DNA of 64,000 nt from the NCBI RefSeq assembly GCF_900143065.1, contig NZ_FRCX01000002.1:310001-374000 (forward strand), read 5' to 3'. This DNA is from Duganella sacchari. Lineage in GTDB: Bacteria; Pseudomonadota; Gammaproteobacteria; Burkholderiales; Burkholderiaceae_D. Below are positions 9,987-18,796 of the stretch, piece by piece. Position numbers and translations under genes: made by a program. The notes below the pieces were generated by a model, which had not been told where the DNA came from, made no database searches, and saw only the letters and a list, made by a program, of their open reading frames with translations. How positions within the stretch are numbered: the first letter of the stretch is position 1; each line of letters begins with the position of its first letter.

Positions 9987-11279
9987 ATGTCCCTGCCCCT
10001 GATACTGCAAACGCTGATACGCCGATGGCGCGAACACAGCCGCCCGGCGCGCTGGCTGGTCCTGGCCGCCCTGCCAGCACTCTGCGGCCTGGCTGCCGCG
10101 TCACTGTTTGAACTGGTGCCACGCAATTACGCGCTGACGATTTCAGGCGGCGACCTCACCGGCAACCGGCATTTTCTCGCGCGCGCCTTGCAGCAAGTGG
10201 CGGTGGACAGCGGCATCACGCTGACGCTGCGGCCCACCGGCGGCTCGCAGGAAGCGCTGGCGCTGGTCGCGGCCAATCAGCTGGACCTGGCCTTTATCCA
10301 GGGCGGACTGGATCTGCCGAGCCAGGATGTGGTGCAGGTGGCCACCGTGGCGCCGGAGCTGCTGCATTTTCTCGCGCGTCCCGGGATTGAGTCGATTACC
10401 GATTTGCGCGGTCACCGCGTCAACCTCAACAGCCGCAAGGGCGGCACCCGGCTGGTGGCGCACCAGATCCTCACGTTTGCCGGCCTGCGCGAAGACATCG
10501 ATTACGTGGAGTCCAACATCGCCACCGAAAAACTGCTGGAACAGCATGGCGAGCGGCTGCCGGACGTGATCGTCATTACCTCGTTTGCGCCATCGGATGT
10601 GGTTGACTATCTGGTCAAGCAGCAGGGCTATCACTTGCTGGAAGTGCCGTTTGCCTCGGCCTTCGCGCTGCGCCATACCTGGGCTGCGGATGCCGAGATC
10701 GGTGCGTTCATGTATAGCGCAGCGCCGCCGGTGCCGCCGCGCCCGATCAAGACTGTGGGCATCAAGCTGCTGCTGGTGGCCAACCGCCATGTCGATACCA
10801 AGGCCATCGTCAAGCTGCTGGAAAGCCTGTACAGCCCCACGCTGGAGTCGCGCCTGCAGATCCACCTGGACGAGGCGGCCATCCTGTCGGCCGGCAGCTC
10901 GGCACTCTCGGAAGGCACGCGCCGCTTCATCGACCGTGACAAGCCCTTGCTGTCACGCGCGCTGCTGGACCAGCTGAAGGCGGCAATCGGGCTGAGCATG
11001 TCGGTGTTCTCGGCCGGGCTGGTCGTCGTCAAGTGGTTTAAATCCGTACCGGCGGACGATGGCTCGCCCGATTGCGTGGCGCAGGTCACGGAGCTGGATG
11101 CTGCCGTCGATGACCGCCTGCTGCATGGCACGCTCAGCGCGCAGGTGCTCAGCGAATTCCACGCACGGCTGGCGAGCATCAGGGCACTTGCGGCCGGCGA
11201 TGACCATGCGCTGCCGGCCATCGCTGCCATCAGCCAGCGGCTCGACAGCCTGCGCCAGGCCCAGGGAGATGAGGTATGA
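9987..11279 (+). CDS. TAXI-family (TRAP-type) solute-binding protein with membrane anchor
   Basis: A 430-residue protein starting at an ATG with GGAGAG eight bases upstream. An N-terminal hydrophobic segment (about residues 24-43) anchors or exports it. The fold then begins with YALTISGGDLTGNRHFLARAL, close to the start of TAXI/TRAP-associated solute receptors. A second hydrophobic stretch lies around residues 335-352, followed by a short helical tail that is not part of normal TAXI proteins. TAXI receptors normally pair with TRAP membrane subunits, but none is present here; the next gene encodes an SLC13-type carrier instead. It overlaps that gene by four bases (ATGA), indicating translational coupling. 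Confidence 0.78.
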   Translation: MSLPLILQTLIRRWREHSRPARWLVLAALPALCGLAAASLFELVPRNYALTISGGDLTGNRHFLARALQQVAVDSGITLTLRPTGGSQEALALVAANQLDLAFIQGGLDLPSQDVVQVATVAPELLHFLARPGIESITDLRGHRVNLNSRKGGTRLVAHQILTFAGLREDIDYVESNIATEKLLEQHGERLPDVIVITSFAPSDVVDYLVKQQGYHLLEVPFASAFALRHTWAADAEIGAFMYSAAPPVPPRPIKTVGIKLLLVANRHVDTKAIVKLLESLYSPTLESRLQIHLDEAAILSAGSSALSEGTRRFIDRDKPLLSRALLDQLKAAIGLSMSVFSAGLVVVKWFKSVPADDGSPDCVAQVTELDAAVDDRLLHGTLSAQVLSEFHARLASIRALAAGDDHALPAIAAISQRLDSLRQAQGDEV

Positions 11280-13117
11280 ATGCGCTCAACGAGGAAGATG
11301 CCGCCCGCCTGCTCGCCGACAGCCTGATTGGCCGCGCCAGCCGACCCAGCCTGGCGCGGCTGCTTGCGCAGGTGAGCCGGCGCCAGTTCCGGGCCGGCGC
11401 GCGCATCTACGCGGCTGGCTCGGCCGCCGATTGCTGCTACCTGCTGGTGGCGGGCGCGGTTATCCTGGTATCGCCGCGCGGTAGCCGGCGCGCGGTCAGC
11501 GCCGGCCGCTTCGGCGAAGAGGCTGCGTCCAACGCCCATGCGTACCTGACCAGCGCGGTGGCGGCGGAAGACGTGACCGTGCTGTGCCTGCCACGCGCCG
11601 CCATCCAGGCGCTGGTCGAGGCCAATCCCCGGCTACAAACCGATCTGCTGTTCTCGCTGACCAGCCATCTGGCCGGAGAAACCGTGACGCGGCCGCCCAA
11701 AACTCCGGTACCGCGCAGCGGCTACCGGCGCCACGCCGCACCGGGCTGGCTGCTGGTCACCACCCTGCCCCTGCTGGTGCTGGCGTTCGGCGACAGGCTG
11801 GGCATCGAGCGCGGCGGCGTGATCTTCCTGGCCATTTTCTCCGCCACCGTCGCCATGTGGATCTGCAATCTGGTGGACGACTACATTCCCGCGCTGTTTG
11901 CATTGATGGCGACTTTGCTGACCGGGCTGGTGCCGGTGCCGGTGATCCTGTCCGGCTTTGCCTCCGATGGTTTCCTGATGGCGCTCAGCACGCTCGCGCT
12001 GGGCACGGTGGTGGTCAGTTCGGGCCTCAGTTACCGCGCCATGCTGCTGTTGCTGCGGCGCCTGCCCAACCACCAGGGCTGGCACAACGCCGGCCTGTTC
12101 GCCACCGGTTTGCTGCTGACGCCGATTATTCCCACGGCCAACGGCCGCATCGCGCTGCTGGCGCCGTTTTATGCCGACATGGTGGACAACCTGCGCCTGC
12201 GCCAGCCGGGCGCGGCGGCAACCCGGCTGGCCATCAGCTGTTTTGGCGGCGGCACCCTGTTTTCTGCAATTTTCATCACGAGTAAATCGGTCAACTTCGC
12301 GGTGTTCGGCCTGCTGTCGCCGCAGGGCCAGGACCATTTTCAATGGATGGGCTGGCTTCAGGCCGCGCTGGTATCGGGCGCCGTGTTGCTGCTGGCCCAA
12401 GCTGCAGCAGCCGCGTTCGGTTGCCGCAACGTGGAAATGCCGCATCTGCCGCGGGCGCGCCTGGACGAGCAGTGCAATCTGCTGGGTCCCCTCACCAACC
12501 GCGAAAAGGCGGCCCTGCTGGGCACGGTGTTCATGGTGGTCGGCATCGTCACGGGCGCGTTGCACAAGGTGCAGGCGCCGTGGCTCGGCTTCACCATGCT
12601 GTTCGGGCTGCTGTTGTGCGGCACGCTGGGCAAGCAGGAACTCAAGGAAAAGGTGGACTGGACCTTTCTGCTGTATTTGAGCGGGATTACCGGCATCGTC
12701 GCAGCCTTCAATCATCTGGGACTGGACCGTGAGCTGGCCACCCATCTGCCCAACCTTGGCATCAATATGCGCGACCATTTCGGCTGGTTTGTGCTGCTGC
12801 TGTTCGTGGTCATCAATGTCATCCGGCTGGCGGCGCCCATCAATGCCACGGCCGTGATCCTGGCCACCGTGCTGATGCCGCTGGCGCAGGTCAACGGCGT
12901 CAACGAATGGCTGGTGGGCTTCATCATCCTGATGTTTTCCGAAATCTGGTGGTTTCCCTACCAGTGCAGCTATTACCTGCCCATGCAGCAGATGAACCGC
13001 GAACAGCCGTTTTACGACGACACCCGCTTTTTGCTGCTCAATGCTGTGCTCAACCTGGCGCGACTGCTGGCCGTCTACGCCGCCTTCCCATACTGGAAAA
13101 TGCTGGGGATACGATGA
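11276..13117 (+). CDS. Cyclic-nucleotide-binding domain fused to SLC13/DASS-type anion transporter
   Basis: A 613-residue fusion. Residues about 25-130 look like a cyclic-nucleotide-binding (Crp-type) jelly-roll domain: RRQFRAGARIYAAGSAADCCYLL, then AVAAEDVTVLCLPRAAI. From about residue 150 on there are some 12 membrane helices of the divalent-anion:sodium symporter (SLC13/CitT) class, with SNG/N-P-like segments such as IIPTANGRIALLAP and APINATAVILATV. This suggests anion uptake gated by a cytoplasmic nucleotide or other ligand. The arrangement is known for some SLC13 relatives but is unusual next to four binding proteins. It overlaps its neighbours by four bases on both sides, consistent with a single coupled operon. 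Confidence 0.8.
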   Translation: MNALNEEDAARLLADSLIGRASRPSLARLLAQVSRRQFRAGARIYAAGSAADCCYLLVAGAVILVSPRGSRRAVSAGRFGEEAASNAHAYLTSAVAAEDVTVLCLPRAAIQALVEANPRLQTDLLFSLTSHLAGETVTRPPKTPVPRSGYRRHAAPGWLLVTTLPLLVLAFGDRLGIERGGVIFLAIFSATVAMWICNLVDDYIPALFALMATLLTGLVPVPVILSGFASDGFLMALSTLALGTVVVSSGLSYRAMLLLLRRLPNHQGWHNAGLFATGLLLTPIIPTANGRIALLAPFYADMVDNLRLRQPGAAATRLAISCFGGGTLFSAIFITSKSVNFAVFGLLSPQGQDHFQWMGWLQAALVSGAVLLLAQAAAAAFGCRNVEMPHLPRARLDEQCNLLGPLTNREKAALLGTVFMVVGIVTGALHKVQAPWLGFTMLFGLLLCGTLGKQELKEKVDWTFLLYLSGITGIVAAFNHLGLDRELATHLPNLGINMRDHFGWFVLLLFVVINVIRLAAPINATAVILATVLMPLAQVNGVNEWLVGFIILMFSEIWWFPYQCSYYLPMQQMNREQPFYDDTRFLLLNAVLNLARLLAVYAAFPYWKMLGIR

Positions 13118-14142
13118 AACCTGAAAAACTCATGCTGGGCCTGTTCATGTGCGGCGCACTGCTGCTGTTCGGCTGGTACAACATCCACAAGCCCAGCATC
13201 CTGGTACTGCATAGTTATGCGCCGGACTATGCCTGGGTGCGCGATGTCAACCTCGGCCTCAACCGTGTATTCGACCGCAAATACCTGTACCAGGTACGCT
13301 GGTATTACATGGACACCAAGCGCCATCCCTCGGCCGATTTCAAGACCAGCGCGGGGATCGCCGCCCGCAACGTGATTGCCGCCATGCGTCCGGACGTGGT
13401 GATTGCCATTGACGACGATGCGCAGGAATTCGCGGCGCGCTATTTCGTCAACGACAAGCGCATCAAAATCGTTTTCGCCGGCGTCAACCGCGAGGCGGCC
13501 GATTATGGCTATGTGCACGCGTCCAATGTGACCGGCGTGCTGGAACGCATACCGCTCGACGCCATGCGCGAAGCCTTGCGCAGCGCCGCCGATTTCAAGG
13601 CCTTGCCGCATCCGATCCGCGTCGCCTTCCTGGGCGACCAGTCCGAGACTGTGGACGGCGATGCCAGCCAGGTACAACACTATCGCTGGGACCCGCTGGT
13701 GCTGGGCAAGGTGCTGCTGGTCGATACCTGGCCCGCATGGCAGGCCGGCGTCAAGGCGCTGGCCGCCGAGCACGACGTGGTGCTGGTCAGCGGCTACCGC
13801 ACCTTGCGCCGCTCCGCCACCGATCCCGCGCTGGTGCCGGCGTCAGAGGTGGTGGCGTGGACCGAGGCCAATGCCGCCGTGCCGGTGATTTGCTTCAACG
13901 GCTTTTATACCGAAGACGGCGGCATGCTGGCGATCGGCAGTTCCCCCTACGAACAGGGTGAAGTGGCCGGCCGGCGCGCGCTGCAGATCGCGCTGGAGCA
14001 CCGCGATCCCGCCACGCTGCCCATCGTCGCCTCGAGCCAGTTCATTGTCACCATGAACGGTACGCGGATGCGGGCACGCCATTTTTCCCTGCCCATGGTG
14101 TACGAGGCGGCGGCGCGTACCGGCAACCAGTTCCGCCGCTGA
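13114..14142 (+). CDS. ABC-type substrate-binding protein (ABC_sub_bind-like)
   Basis: A 342-residue protein beginning at an ATG that overlaps the stop of the transporter gene. One N-terminal hydrophobic segment (residues 5-22) lacks an obvious cleavage site, so it is probably a membrane-tethered periplasmic protein. The body follows the two-lobe pattern of the tryptophan/tyrosine-type ABC substrate-binding family: ILVLHSYAPDYAWV at the start, DVVIAIDDDAQEFAARYF, then IKIVFAGVN. No ABC permease or ATPase is encoded nearby. Last gene of the operon; it ends five bases before a convergent gene. Ligand unknown. Confidence 0.75.
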   Translation: MKPEKLMLGLFMCGALLLFGWYNIHKPSILVLHSYAPDYAWVRDVNLGLNRVFDRKYLYQVRWYYMDTKRHPSADFKTSAGIAARNVIAAMRPDVVIAIDDDAQEFAARYFVNDKRIKIVFAGVNREAADYGYVHASNVTGVLERIPLDAMREALRSAADFKALPHPIRVAFLGDQSETVDGDASQVQHYRWDPLVLGKVLLVDTWPAWQAGVKALAAEHDVVLVSGYRTLRRSATDPALVPASEVVAWTEANAAVPVICFNGFYTEDGGMLAIGSSPYEQGEVAGRRALQIALEHRDPATLPIVASSQFIVTMNGTRMRARHFSLPMVYEAAARTGNQFRR

Positions 14143-14146
14143 CGCG

Positions 14147-15544
14147 TCAGGTGGCCGGTGGGGCCGACGGTGCCAGTGCGGCCAGCGCATCCACCGGCAT
14201 GTCCAGCATATGCGATGGCAGCACCCGGTTGTAGATCACGCCAAACGTGGCGCCCGCCTGCGCCGCCGCCAGCTGGAACTGGCGGCGCAATTCCAGCGCC
14301 ACATTTGGGTCGGCATTGTCGCGGTAGCGCTGCTGCAGGTTCTGCATGCCGCGCAGCTGGTCCTGCAGCGGCGAGAGCTGGTCGGCCGCCGCCCGGCCAC
14401 CCACATACGCGCCCTGGCTCATGCCCATCAACGTCAGCAGCGTGGCGGAAATCTGGATATTGCCCAGTTCATTGGCGCCGCTGGCGATCACGTAGGCGGC
14501 AATCACAAAGGTGAACACCAGCATCTGGAATTTGTAGATGTCGAAGCGCTTGTTGGTGAGCAGCAGCCCGCTGGGTCGGCCTTTGCCCTGGATCTCGGCA
14601 ATGGGCGCGGTGAACCAGCCCAGCTGCTGCACATACTGGTAGATGAGCGGGTCGAGATCCTTGCGGATGTTGGTGGCGACCTGGCTGGCCGCCGTGCCCG
14701 CCGTGGATATGCCGATCAGGTACAGCAGATCGGTTGACAGCTCCTGCAGCAGTCCCGTGCGCAGCCACTGGTAAAACAGCAGGGTGGCGACGATCAGCGT
14801 AAACATCAGCATCTGCAATTGCGACAGGCTGGCCTGGCCGTTGGCGCCGGTGATATTCCACGGCAGCAGCCGGCCCGCGCCGCCACGCCAGCGGCGCCCG
14901 GGCTTGCCATCGGCGTTGATGCTGCGCGCGCCAGTGGGAATCGCGGCTGCGGCCAGCAGGTAAAAGAACACGGCAAACAGCAGCGCCGCCACCACGCTGC
15001 CGCCTTTGCCGGACACCGTCAGCGGCAGGTCGCGGCCAAAGTATGGCTCGCCGCGCACCTCGTCGGCATAGGCAAACGCGGCAATCTTGAGGTGCAGGGT
15101 CTGGTCGCGGTCCCAGAAGCGCCAGAACCGCTGCGCTTCGGTCTGGTTGTCGAAATCGGCAATCGACGGCACGCGGAAGAAGATGCGGGTATTGGCCTGC
15201 GTCTGCTCCGGCGCACTCTGGCTGGGCAGTTTGACCACCTCCACGCTGTCCACCGTGAACGGCAGCGACAGCACCTGCGCGCCGCGCCGCAATTCAAAGT
15301 AGCCCAGCACGCAGATGCGGTCCAGCCGCTCGGCAAAGTTGGGATAAATCGTCAGGTAGCTCAAGGTGCCGCTGGCCAGGCTGGGCGACGGCAAGGCAAC
15401 CCGCGCGTTGTCCAGCCGGGCAATCGCGGCGTCAATCGGGGCCGACTGCTGGCTGCCCCCACGCGCCGGACAGACCGCTTCGTCCGTGGCATGGGCGCTG
15501 CCCAGCGTCAGTACGCTCAGCAACACGCAGAACAGGAATTTCAT
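14147..15544 (-). CDS. Exported multi-pass inner-membrane protein of unknown function
   Basis: A 465-residue protein with a clear signal peptide (MKFLFCVLLSVLTLGSAHA) and a start preceded by GGGAGGTGG. Residues about 20-180 form a periplasmic domain with two well-spaced cysteines. Membrane segments then appear near 185-203, 240-262, 270-290, 335-358 and 367-385, and the C-terminal tail is soluble and Pro/Ala-rich. I recognise no family. It converges on the solute-binding operon with only four bases between stops. The gene on its other side is transcribed away from it. Confidence 0.7.
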   Translation of the reverse strand: MKFLFCVLLSVLTLGSAHATDEAVCPARGGSQQSAPIDAAIARLDNARVALPSPSLASGTLSYLTIYPNFAERLDRICVLGYFELRRGAQVLSLPFTVDSVEVVKLPSQSAPEQTQANTRIFFRVPSIADFDNQTEAQRFWRFWDRDQTLHLKIAAFAYADEVRGEPYFGRDLPLTVSGKGGSVVAALLFAVFFYLLAAAAIPTGARSINADGKPGRRWRGGAGRLLPWNITGANGQASLSQLQMLMFTLIVATLLFYQWLRTGLLQELSTDLLYLIGISTAGTAASQVATNIRKDLDPLIYQYVQQLGWFTAPIAEIQGKGRPSGLLLTNKRFDIYKFQMLVFTFVIAAYVIASGANELGNIQISATLLTLMGMSQGAYVGGRAAADQLSPLQDQLRGMQNLQQRYRDNADPNVALELRRQFQLAAAQAGATFGVIYNRVLPSHMLDMPVDALAALAPSAPPAT

Positions 15545-15788
15545 GGTCCACCTCCCAGGTCAAATGGCGTCCGGCGCCGCATGCGCCGGCTCCATTGGAT
15601 TCTGCGGCGGCGATTGTGCCACTCGCTGACACAAGCTGACGGCGCCCGCGCGGCGGGTCAGGATTGGTCAGCAACGGCGGCGGCGCCGACGCTAATCTGG
15701 TTTGCACCGGCAGCCGCCGGTACGCCTGACGCTGCACTGTCGCGGCAATGCCAGGTTTTCAAGTGCGCGACCATGGAAGGAAACCACA

Positions 15789-16034
15789 ATGACACTCAGA
15801 ATCATCACAGCCAGTTATGGCATACCGGGGCACTACGCCGACGTCACCAAACAGATTCAGGACAAGGTGGAGGGAAATAACCGCCACATCGAGATCTCCA
15901 ATGAATCGATGGGCGGCGACCCGGCGGTGGGCCATCTCAAGCAGTTAAGTGTGGTGTACTTCGGCATCGATGGCGGCCCCCATGCCGCCGTCGGCACCGA
16001 AGGCGCTACCATTGTGCTGGAACACGGGCTGTAG
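15789..16034 (+). CDS. Small protein, possibly DUF3395-like
   Basis: An 81-residue protein starting at the ATG preceded by AAGGAAACC. The sequence begins MTLRIITASYGIPGHYADVT and contains IEISNESMGGDP and VVYFGIDGG. This resembles the short DUF3395 type found at the end of some DnaJ-like proteins and as free proteins, from memory only. It looks beta-rich, with no signal peptide, membrane segment or cysteines. It stands alone, convergent with the cysteine-synthase-like gene five bases beyond its stop. Function unknown. Confidence 0.65.
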   Translation: MTLRIITASYGIPGHYADVTKQIQDKVEGNNRHIEISNESMGGDPAVGHLKQLSVVYFGIDGGPHAAVGTEGATIVLEHGL

Positions 16035-16039
16035 CCTGG

Positions 16040-16948
16040 CTAGAAGTACTTCGACAGGTAGAACATGCCCGAGTCGGGGAACACGGTGGCAATCCGCTGC
16101 TGAGGATAATGCGGCAGCAGTTGCGCGATACCGGCCGCCACGCAAGCGCTGGAGCCGCCGGCCAGGATGCCCTCTTCCTGTGCCAGGCGCTCAAGCCAGA
16201 GCAGCGCTTGCTGGTCCGGCACCTGAACCACGTCATCGACCACGGCCGGATCAAAACTGACGGAGGGACGAGACTTGCCCAGGCCTTCAATCACCGTCTG
16301 GAAATTGCCGTTCGCCGGCCGGTCCGTGACCTGTTTGCGATAGGCCGAATGCAGCGGTTCGACGCCAATGACCTTGATATGGGGATCGCGCTCCTTGAGG
16401 TAGCGGCCGATCCCGGAGATGGTGCCGCCCGAACCGATGCCACACACGAACACGTCGATTTCTCCGGCCAGCTGCTGCCACAGCTCCGGTCCGGTATCGG
16501 TGTAGTGGGCTTCGCTGTTAAGGCGGGAACAGTACTGGTCGAGGTAATGCGCCTCCTGCTCCTGCGCGATGCGCCTGGCGGCGCTGGCATAATCCTCGGC
16601 CGGCGCGCTGGTCGCGCAGCGGTGGACGCGCGCGCCATACGCTTCTATGCGCTTGACCTTTTCCGTGCTGGTGGTGTCGGGGATGGTCACTTCGCAATCG
16701 AGGCCGAGCACGGCGCTGGCCATCGCCAGGGCGGCGCCCGTGTTGCCGGACGATCCTTCCACCACGCGCTCCGTACCCTGCGGCATGCGTTGCAGCATGT
16801 GCCGCACCATGCGGTCCTTGATACTGCCGCCCGGATTCATGTACTCCAGCTTGGCAACCACGTGGGCATGACGAAAAACCCGGGACAATCTAACGACAGG
16901 AGTGTTTCCAATTGCCTCCAGAACGGAATCCTTCACTTGTGACACCAC
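16040..16948 (-). CDS. PLP-dependent cysteine synthase family protein
   Basis: A 302-residue fold-type II PLP enzyme of the O-acetylserine sulfhydrylase/cystathionine beta-synthase group. The PLP lysine motif PGGSIKDRM is near residue 40 and the substrate loop EGSSGNTG near 65. The phosphate-binding glycine loop is GIGSGGTISG near 170, and a serine-rich C-terminal pocket follows (ILAGGSSA). The start at 16948 has an AGGAG about six bases upstream. It could make L-cysteine, the amino acid predicted for the neighbouring assembly line, or a modified amino acid. It is separated from that cluster by a small plus-strand gene, so membership is only suggestive. The true sulfur acceptor cannot be deduced. 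Confidence 0.85.
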   Translation of the reverse strand: MVSQVKDSVLEAIGNTPVVRLSRVFRHAHVVAKLEYMNPGGSIKDRMVRHMLQRMPQGTERVVEGSSGNTGAALAMASAVLGLDCEVTIPDTTSTEKVKRIEAYGARVHRCATSAPAEDYASAARRIAQEQEAHYLDQYCSRLNSEAHYTDTGPELWQQLAGEIDVFVCGIGSGGTISGIGRYLKERDPHIKVIGVEPLHSAYRKQVTDRPANGNFQTVIEGLGKSRPSVSFDPAVVDDVVQVPDQQALLWLERLAQEEGILAGGSSACVAAGIAQLLPHYPQQRIATVFPDSGMFYLSKYF

Positions 16949-17024
16949 ATGGGCTCCTAGCGTTATGCAAATTTGTACTAATGATATAGATGTTTCCTTC
17001 TTTCCATAAGTACGATAGTATTAA

Positions 17025-17037
17025 CGTAACGCGTCAC
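17025..17037. repeat. 13-base element CGTAACGCGTCAC, copy 1
   Basis: CGTAACGCGTCAC lies about 30 bases upstream of the ATG at 17067, in the gap between two divergent genes. The identical 13-mer recurs at 17226-17238 inside that gene. Its first nine bases recur inverted at 17409-17417, just after the gene. Repetition around a gene for a small basic protein suggests an operator, but this is untested. Confidence 0.45.
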
Positions 17038-17066
17038 TGTAATTGAACAGACCAGTCAAGGGACTC

Positions 17067-17375
17067 ATGAAGCAAGCGGCCGACAACAAAACTCTGGAAC
17101 TCGCGATGCCCGGCGCCAAGCGCGGCCGCGGACGCCCCACCACCGGCAATGCCATGAGCAGTGCCGAACGACAAAAAGCCTACCGCGACCGCAAGCGCGA
17201 AGAGAAGACGGCCATCGTCATTTCCCGTAACGCGTCACAGGAAATTCCGGACGATGGATCGCCACGCCGGCTCATCGCCGAGCTGGATAAGGCACATAAA
17301 ACGGTGGAGTTGCTGCGGCGGGAAAACGCCTTGCTGCTGGAAGAGTTGACGGCCCTGAGGCGTCAAAAAACGTAA
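17067..17375 (+). CDS. Small AT-hook / basic-leucine-zipper-like protein
   Basis: A 102-residue protein starting at the ATG with AGGGA a few bases upstream; a TTG 24 bases earlier in frame is a weaker choice. Residues about 18-24 contain KRGRGRP, an AT-hook core. Then comes a strongly basic stretch SAERQKAYRDRKREEK. The C-terminal third is a heptad-patterned helix with leucines spaced as in a coiled coil (LIAELDK..., LRRENAL, LLEELTA). The whole resembles a DNA-binding dimer, but I know no named family. It sits just downstream of the big biosynthetic cluster on the opposite strand, and flanking 9-13-base repeats may be its target sites. Confidence 0.65.
   Translation: MKQAADNKTLELAMPGAKRGRGRPTTGNAMSSAERQKAYRDRKREEKTAIVISRNASQEIPDDGSPRRLIAELDKAHKTVELLRRENALLLEELTALRRQKT
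17226..17238. repeat. 13-base element CGTAACGCGTCAC, copy 2
   Basis: Exact second copy of the upstream 13-mer, in direct orientation and within the coding region of the small basic protein. The 200-base spacing would suit looping between two operator sites; this is speculation. Confidence 0.4.
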
Positions 17376-17427
17376 CACGCTGCCAAAACACAGGAGGGAA
17401 AAACGCAGCGCGTTACGATAAAAATGT

Positions 17428-17449
17428 GCGGACAAGCGCCCTTGTCCGC
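17428..17449. terminator. Bidirectional intrinsic terminator
   Basis: Perfect 9-bp inverted repeat GCGGACAAG / CTTGTCCGC with a four-base loop. Reading leftwards, the stem is followed by ACATTTTT, ending the long biosynthetic operon just 10 bases after its last stop. Reading rightwards it is followed by a T-rich stretch, ending the small gene at 17375. Confidence 0.75.
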
Positions 17450-17459
17450 GTTGCCCGTT

Positions 17460-18791
17460 TTATTTCTCGATGATGTGCTCCGCCACTTTCAGACCCGTAT
17501 GACGGCCCGGCAGTGCCACGTGCGCCAGCAGCGTGTCGCCCGGCTGCACCAGCGTGGCGTGGCGGATCTTGCCGTCACCGCCCATCAGCCGCACGTGCCA
17601 GTCGTTTTGCAGGAAGGTGTTGAGGTAGATGCGGTTCGGATCTTCGAGCGGCGTGGTTTCGTGGTCGGGCGTGACGTCGCGCGCTGCCGCGTTGGCGTTT
17701 TCCACTGCCGCGCGCAGTTCCGGCGATACCTCATCGAGCGCCACGCTGCAGCGTATCTTCAGCAAAGGACGGCGCTCGATCTTGGCGCGGCCCACCGTGA
17801 TGACGCGCGAATTGCCATGCAGATCCACGCACAGCACTTCGGCGCCGGCCTGCATCTCGCTCAGATACATCACATTGTCGTCCGGTCCCCAGATGTAGGA
17901 GTGCACACCGCCGGCGTTGACGCGGAATTCGCGCAGGTTCATATGCGGCAGGTAGTGGGTTTCCGAACACACGAACAGTCCGCCCCAGCCGGTTGAACCG
18001 ACGATCATGCCCTCTTCCGCGCTCATGAGCGAGGTGGTATCGACGCAGACGCGGTGCCCAAGGCCCGTATGCTGCACTTGTTCGACACGCGCCTTCACGA
18101 GTTTCAGCGCGCTGTCCTGGCGCCGCGCCAGGCCCTGCGTCAGGCTGGCGATGACTTCCGGCTGCTCGGTGCGCATCACCACGCCGATGCCGTGCTCCAT
18201 GGTGGCAAACGCGTTGAGCGACTGGTTGACATCATCGACCACGCCGTCCAGACCCTTGATCGGCACGTTACGGAAGATCATGGTCGATTTGCCTTCGGTT
18301 TTGGCCAGCAGCAGTTCGTACGGGATGTAGGTGGCGTGCGCGATATCGATGACCACGAAATCGTCGCCGCGTTCGCAGACCGATATGCAATAAGGGAATT
18401 CCGCCTGCAGGTCCACCACGTTGATGAACAGGCCGGCCTTGTGGCCCGCCGCCACCGCCTTGCGGCGCACGGCGTCATCGCGCGTCAGCACCCAGGCGCC
18501 CGCTTCCAGGTCCTTGAGCTGCGACGCGGTATCGACCGAGACCACCTTCTGCTTGCGGGTGGCGAAGCTGCGGTGCTGGCCGTGATCCAGCACGATGTGG
18601 GTGCAGTTGCTGGCTTCCACCGCTGGCAGGATGGTCTTGCCGGCCTGGCGCGCGTCGAACCACCATTGCGTTTCGCCCGCGCCCAGCACCGGCGTACTGT
18701 CGGCGACGGCTGGCTGCACTGCTGCCTCGGTGTAGACGGGCGCGGCGCTGTCGATTTTTTCGGCTAACTCTAACATGTCGTTCTTTCCCAT
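17460..18791 (-). CDS. 3-dehydroquinate synthase II family enzyme (GriH-type)
   Basis: About 443 residues. After roughly 45 variable residues the conserved part begins (WWFDARQAGK), and motifs such as DIAHATYIPYELLLA and GWGGLFVCSETHYLPHMNLREFRVNAG match the archaeal-type AroB'/GriH family. In grixazone biosynthesis GriH turns the C7 sugar-amino product of GriI into 3-amino-4-hydroxybenzoate. A GriI-type aldolase lies at the far end of the same operon (47999-48781), so this pair most likely supplies that aryl acid. Archaeal-type 3-dehydroquinate synthesis is the alternative but makes little sense in a biosynthetic cluster. The ATG at 18791 is chosen; 18776 is possible. Last gene before the terminator, six bases after the cupin stop. 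Confidence 0.85.
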   Translation of the reverse strand: MGKNDMLELAEKIDSAAPVYTEAAVQPAVADSTPVLGAGETQWWFDARQAGKTILPAVEASNCTHIVLDHGQHRSFATRKQKVVSVDTASQLKDLEAGAWVLTRDDAVRRKAVAAGHKAGLFINVVDLQAEFPYCISVCERGDDFVVIDIAHATYIPYELLLAKTEGKSTMIFRNVPIKGLDGVVDDVNQSLNAFATMEHGIGVVMRTEQPEVIASLTQGLARRQDSALKLVKARVEQVQHTGLGHRVCVDTTSLMSAEEGMIVGSTGWGGLFVCSETHYLPHMNLREFRVNAGGVHSYIWGPDDNVMYLSEMQAGAEVLCVDLHGNSRVITVGRAKIERRPLLKIRCSVALDEVSPELRAAVENANAAARDVTPDHETTPLEDPNRIYLNTFLQNDWHVRLMGGDGKIRHATLVQPGDTLLAHVALPGRHTGLKVAEHIIEK

Positions 18792-18796
18792 GATGT

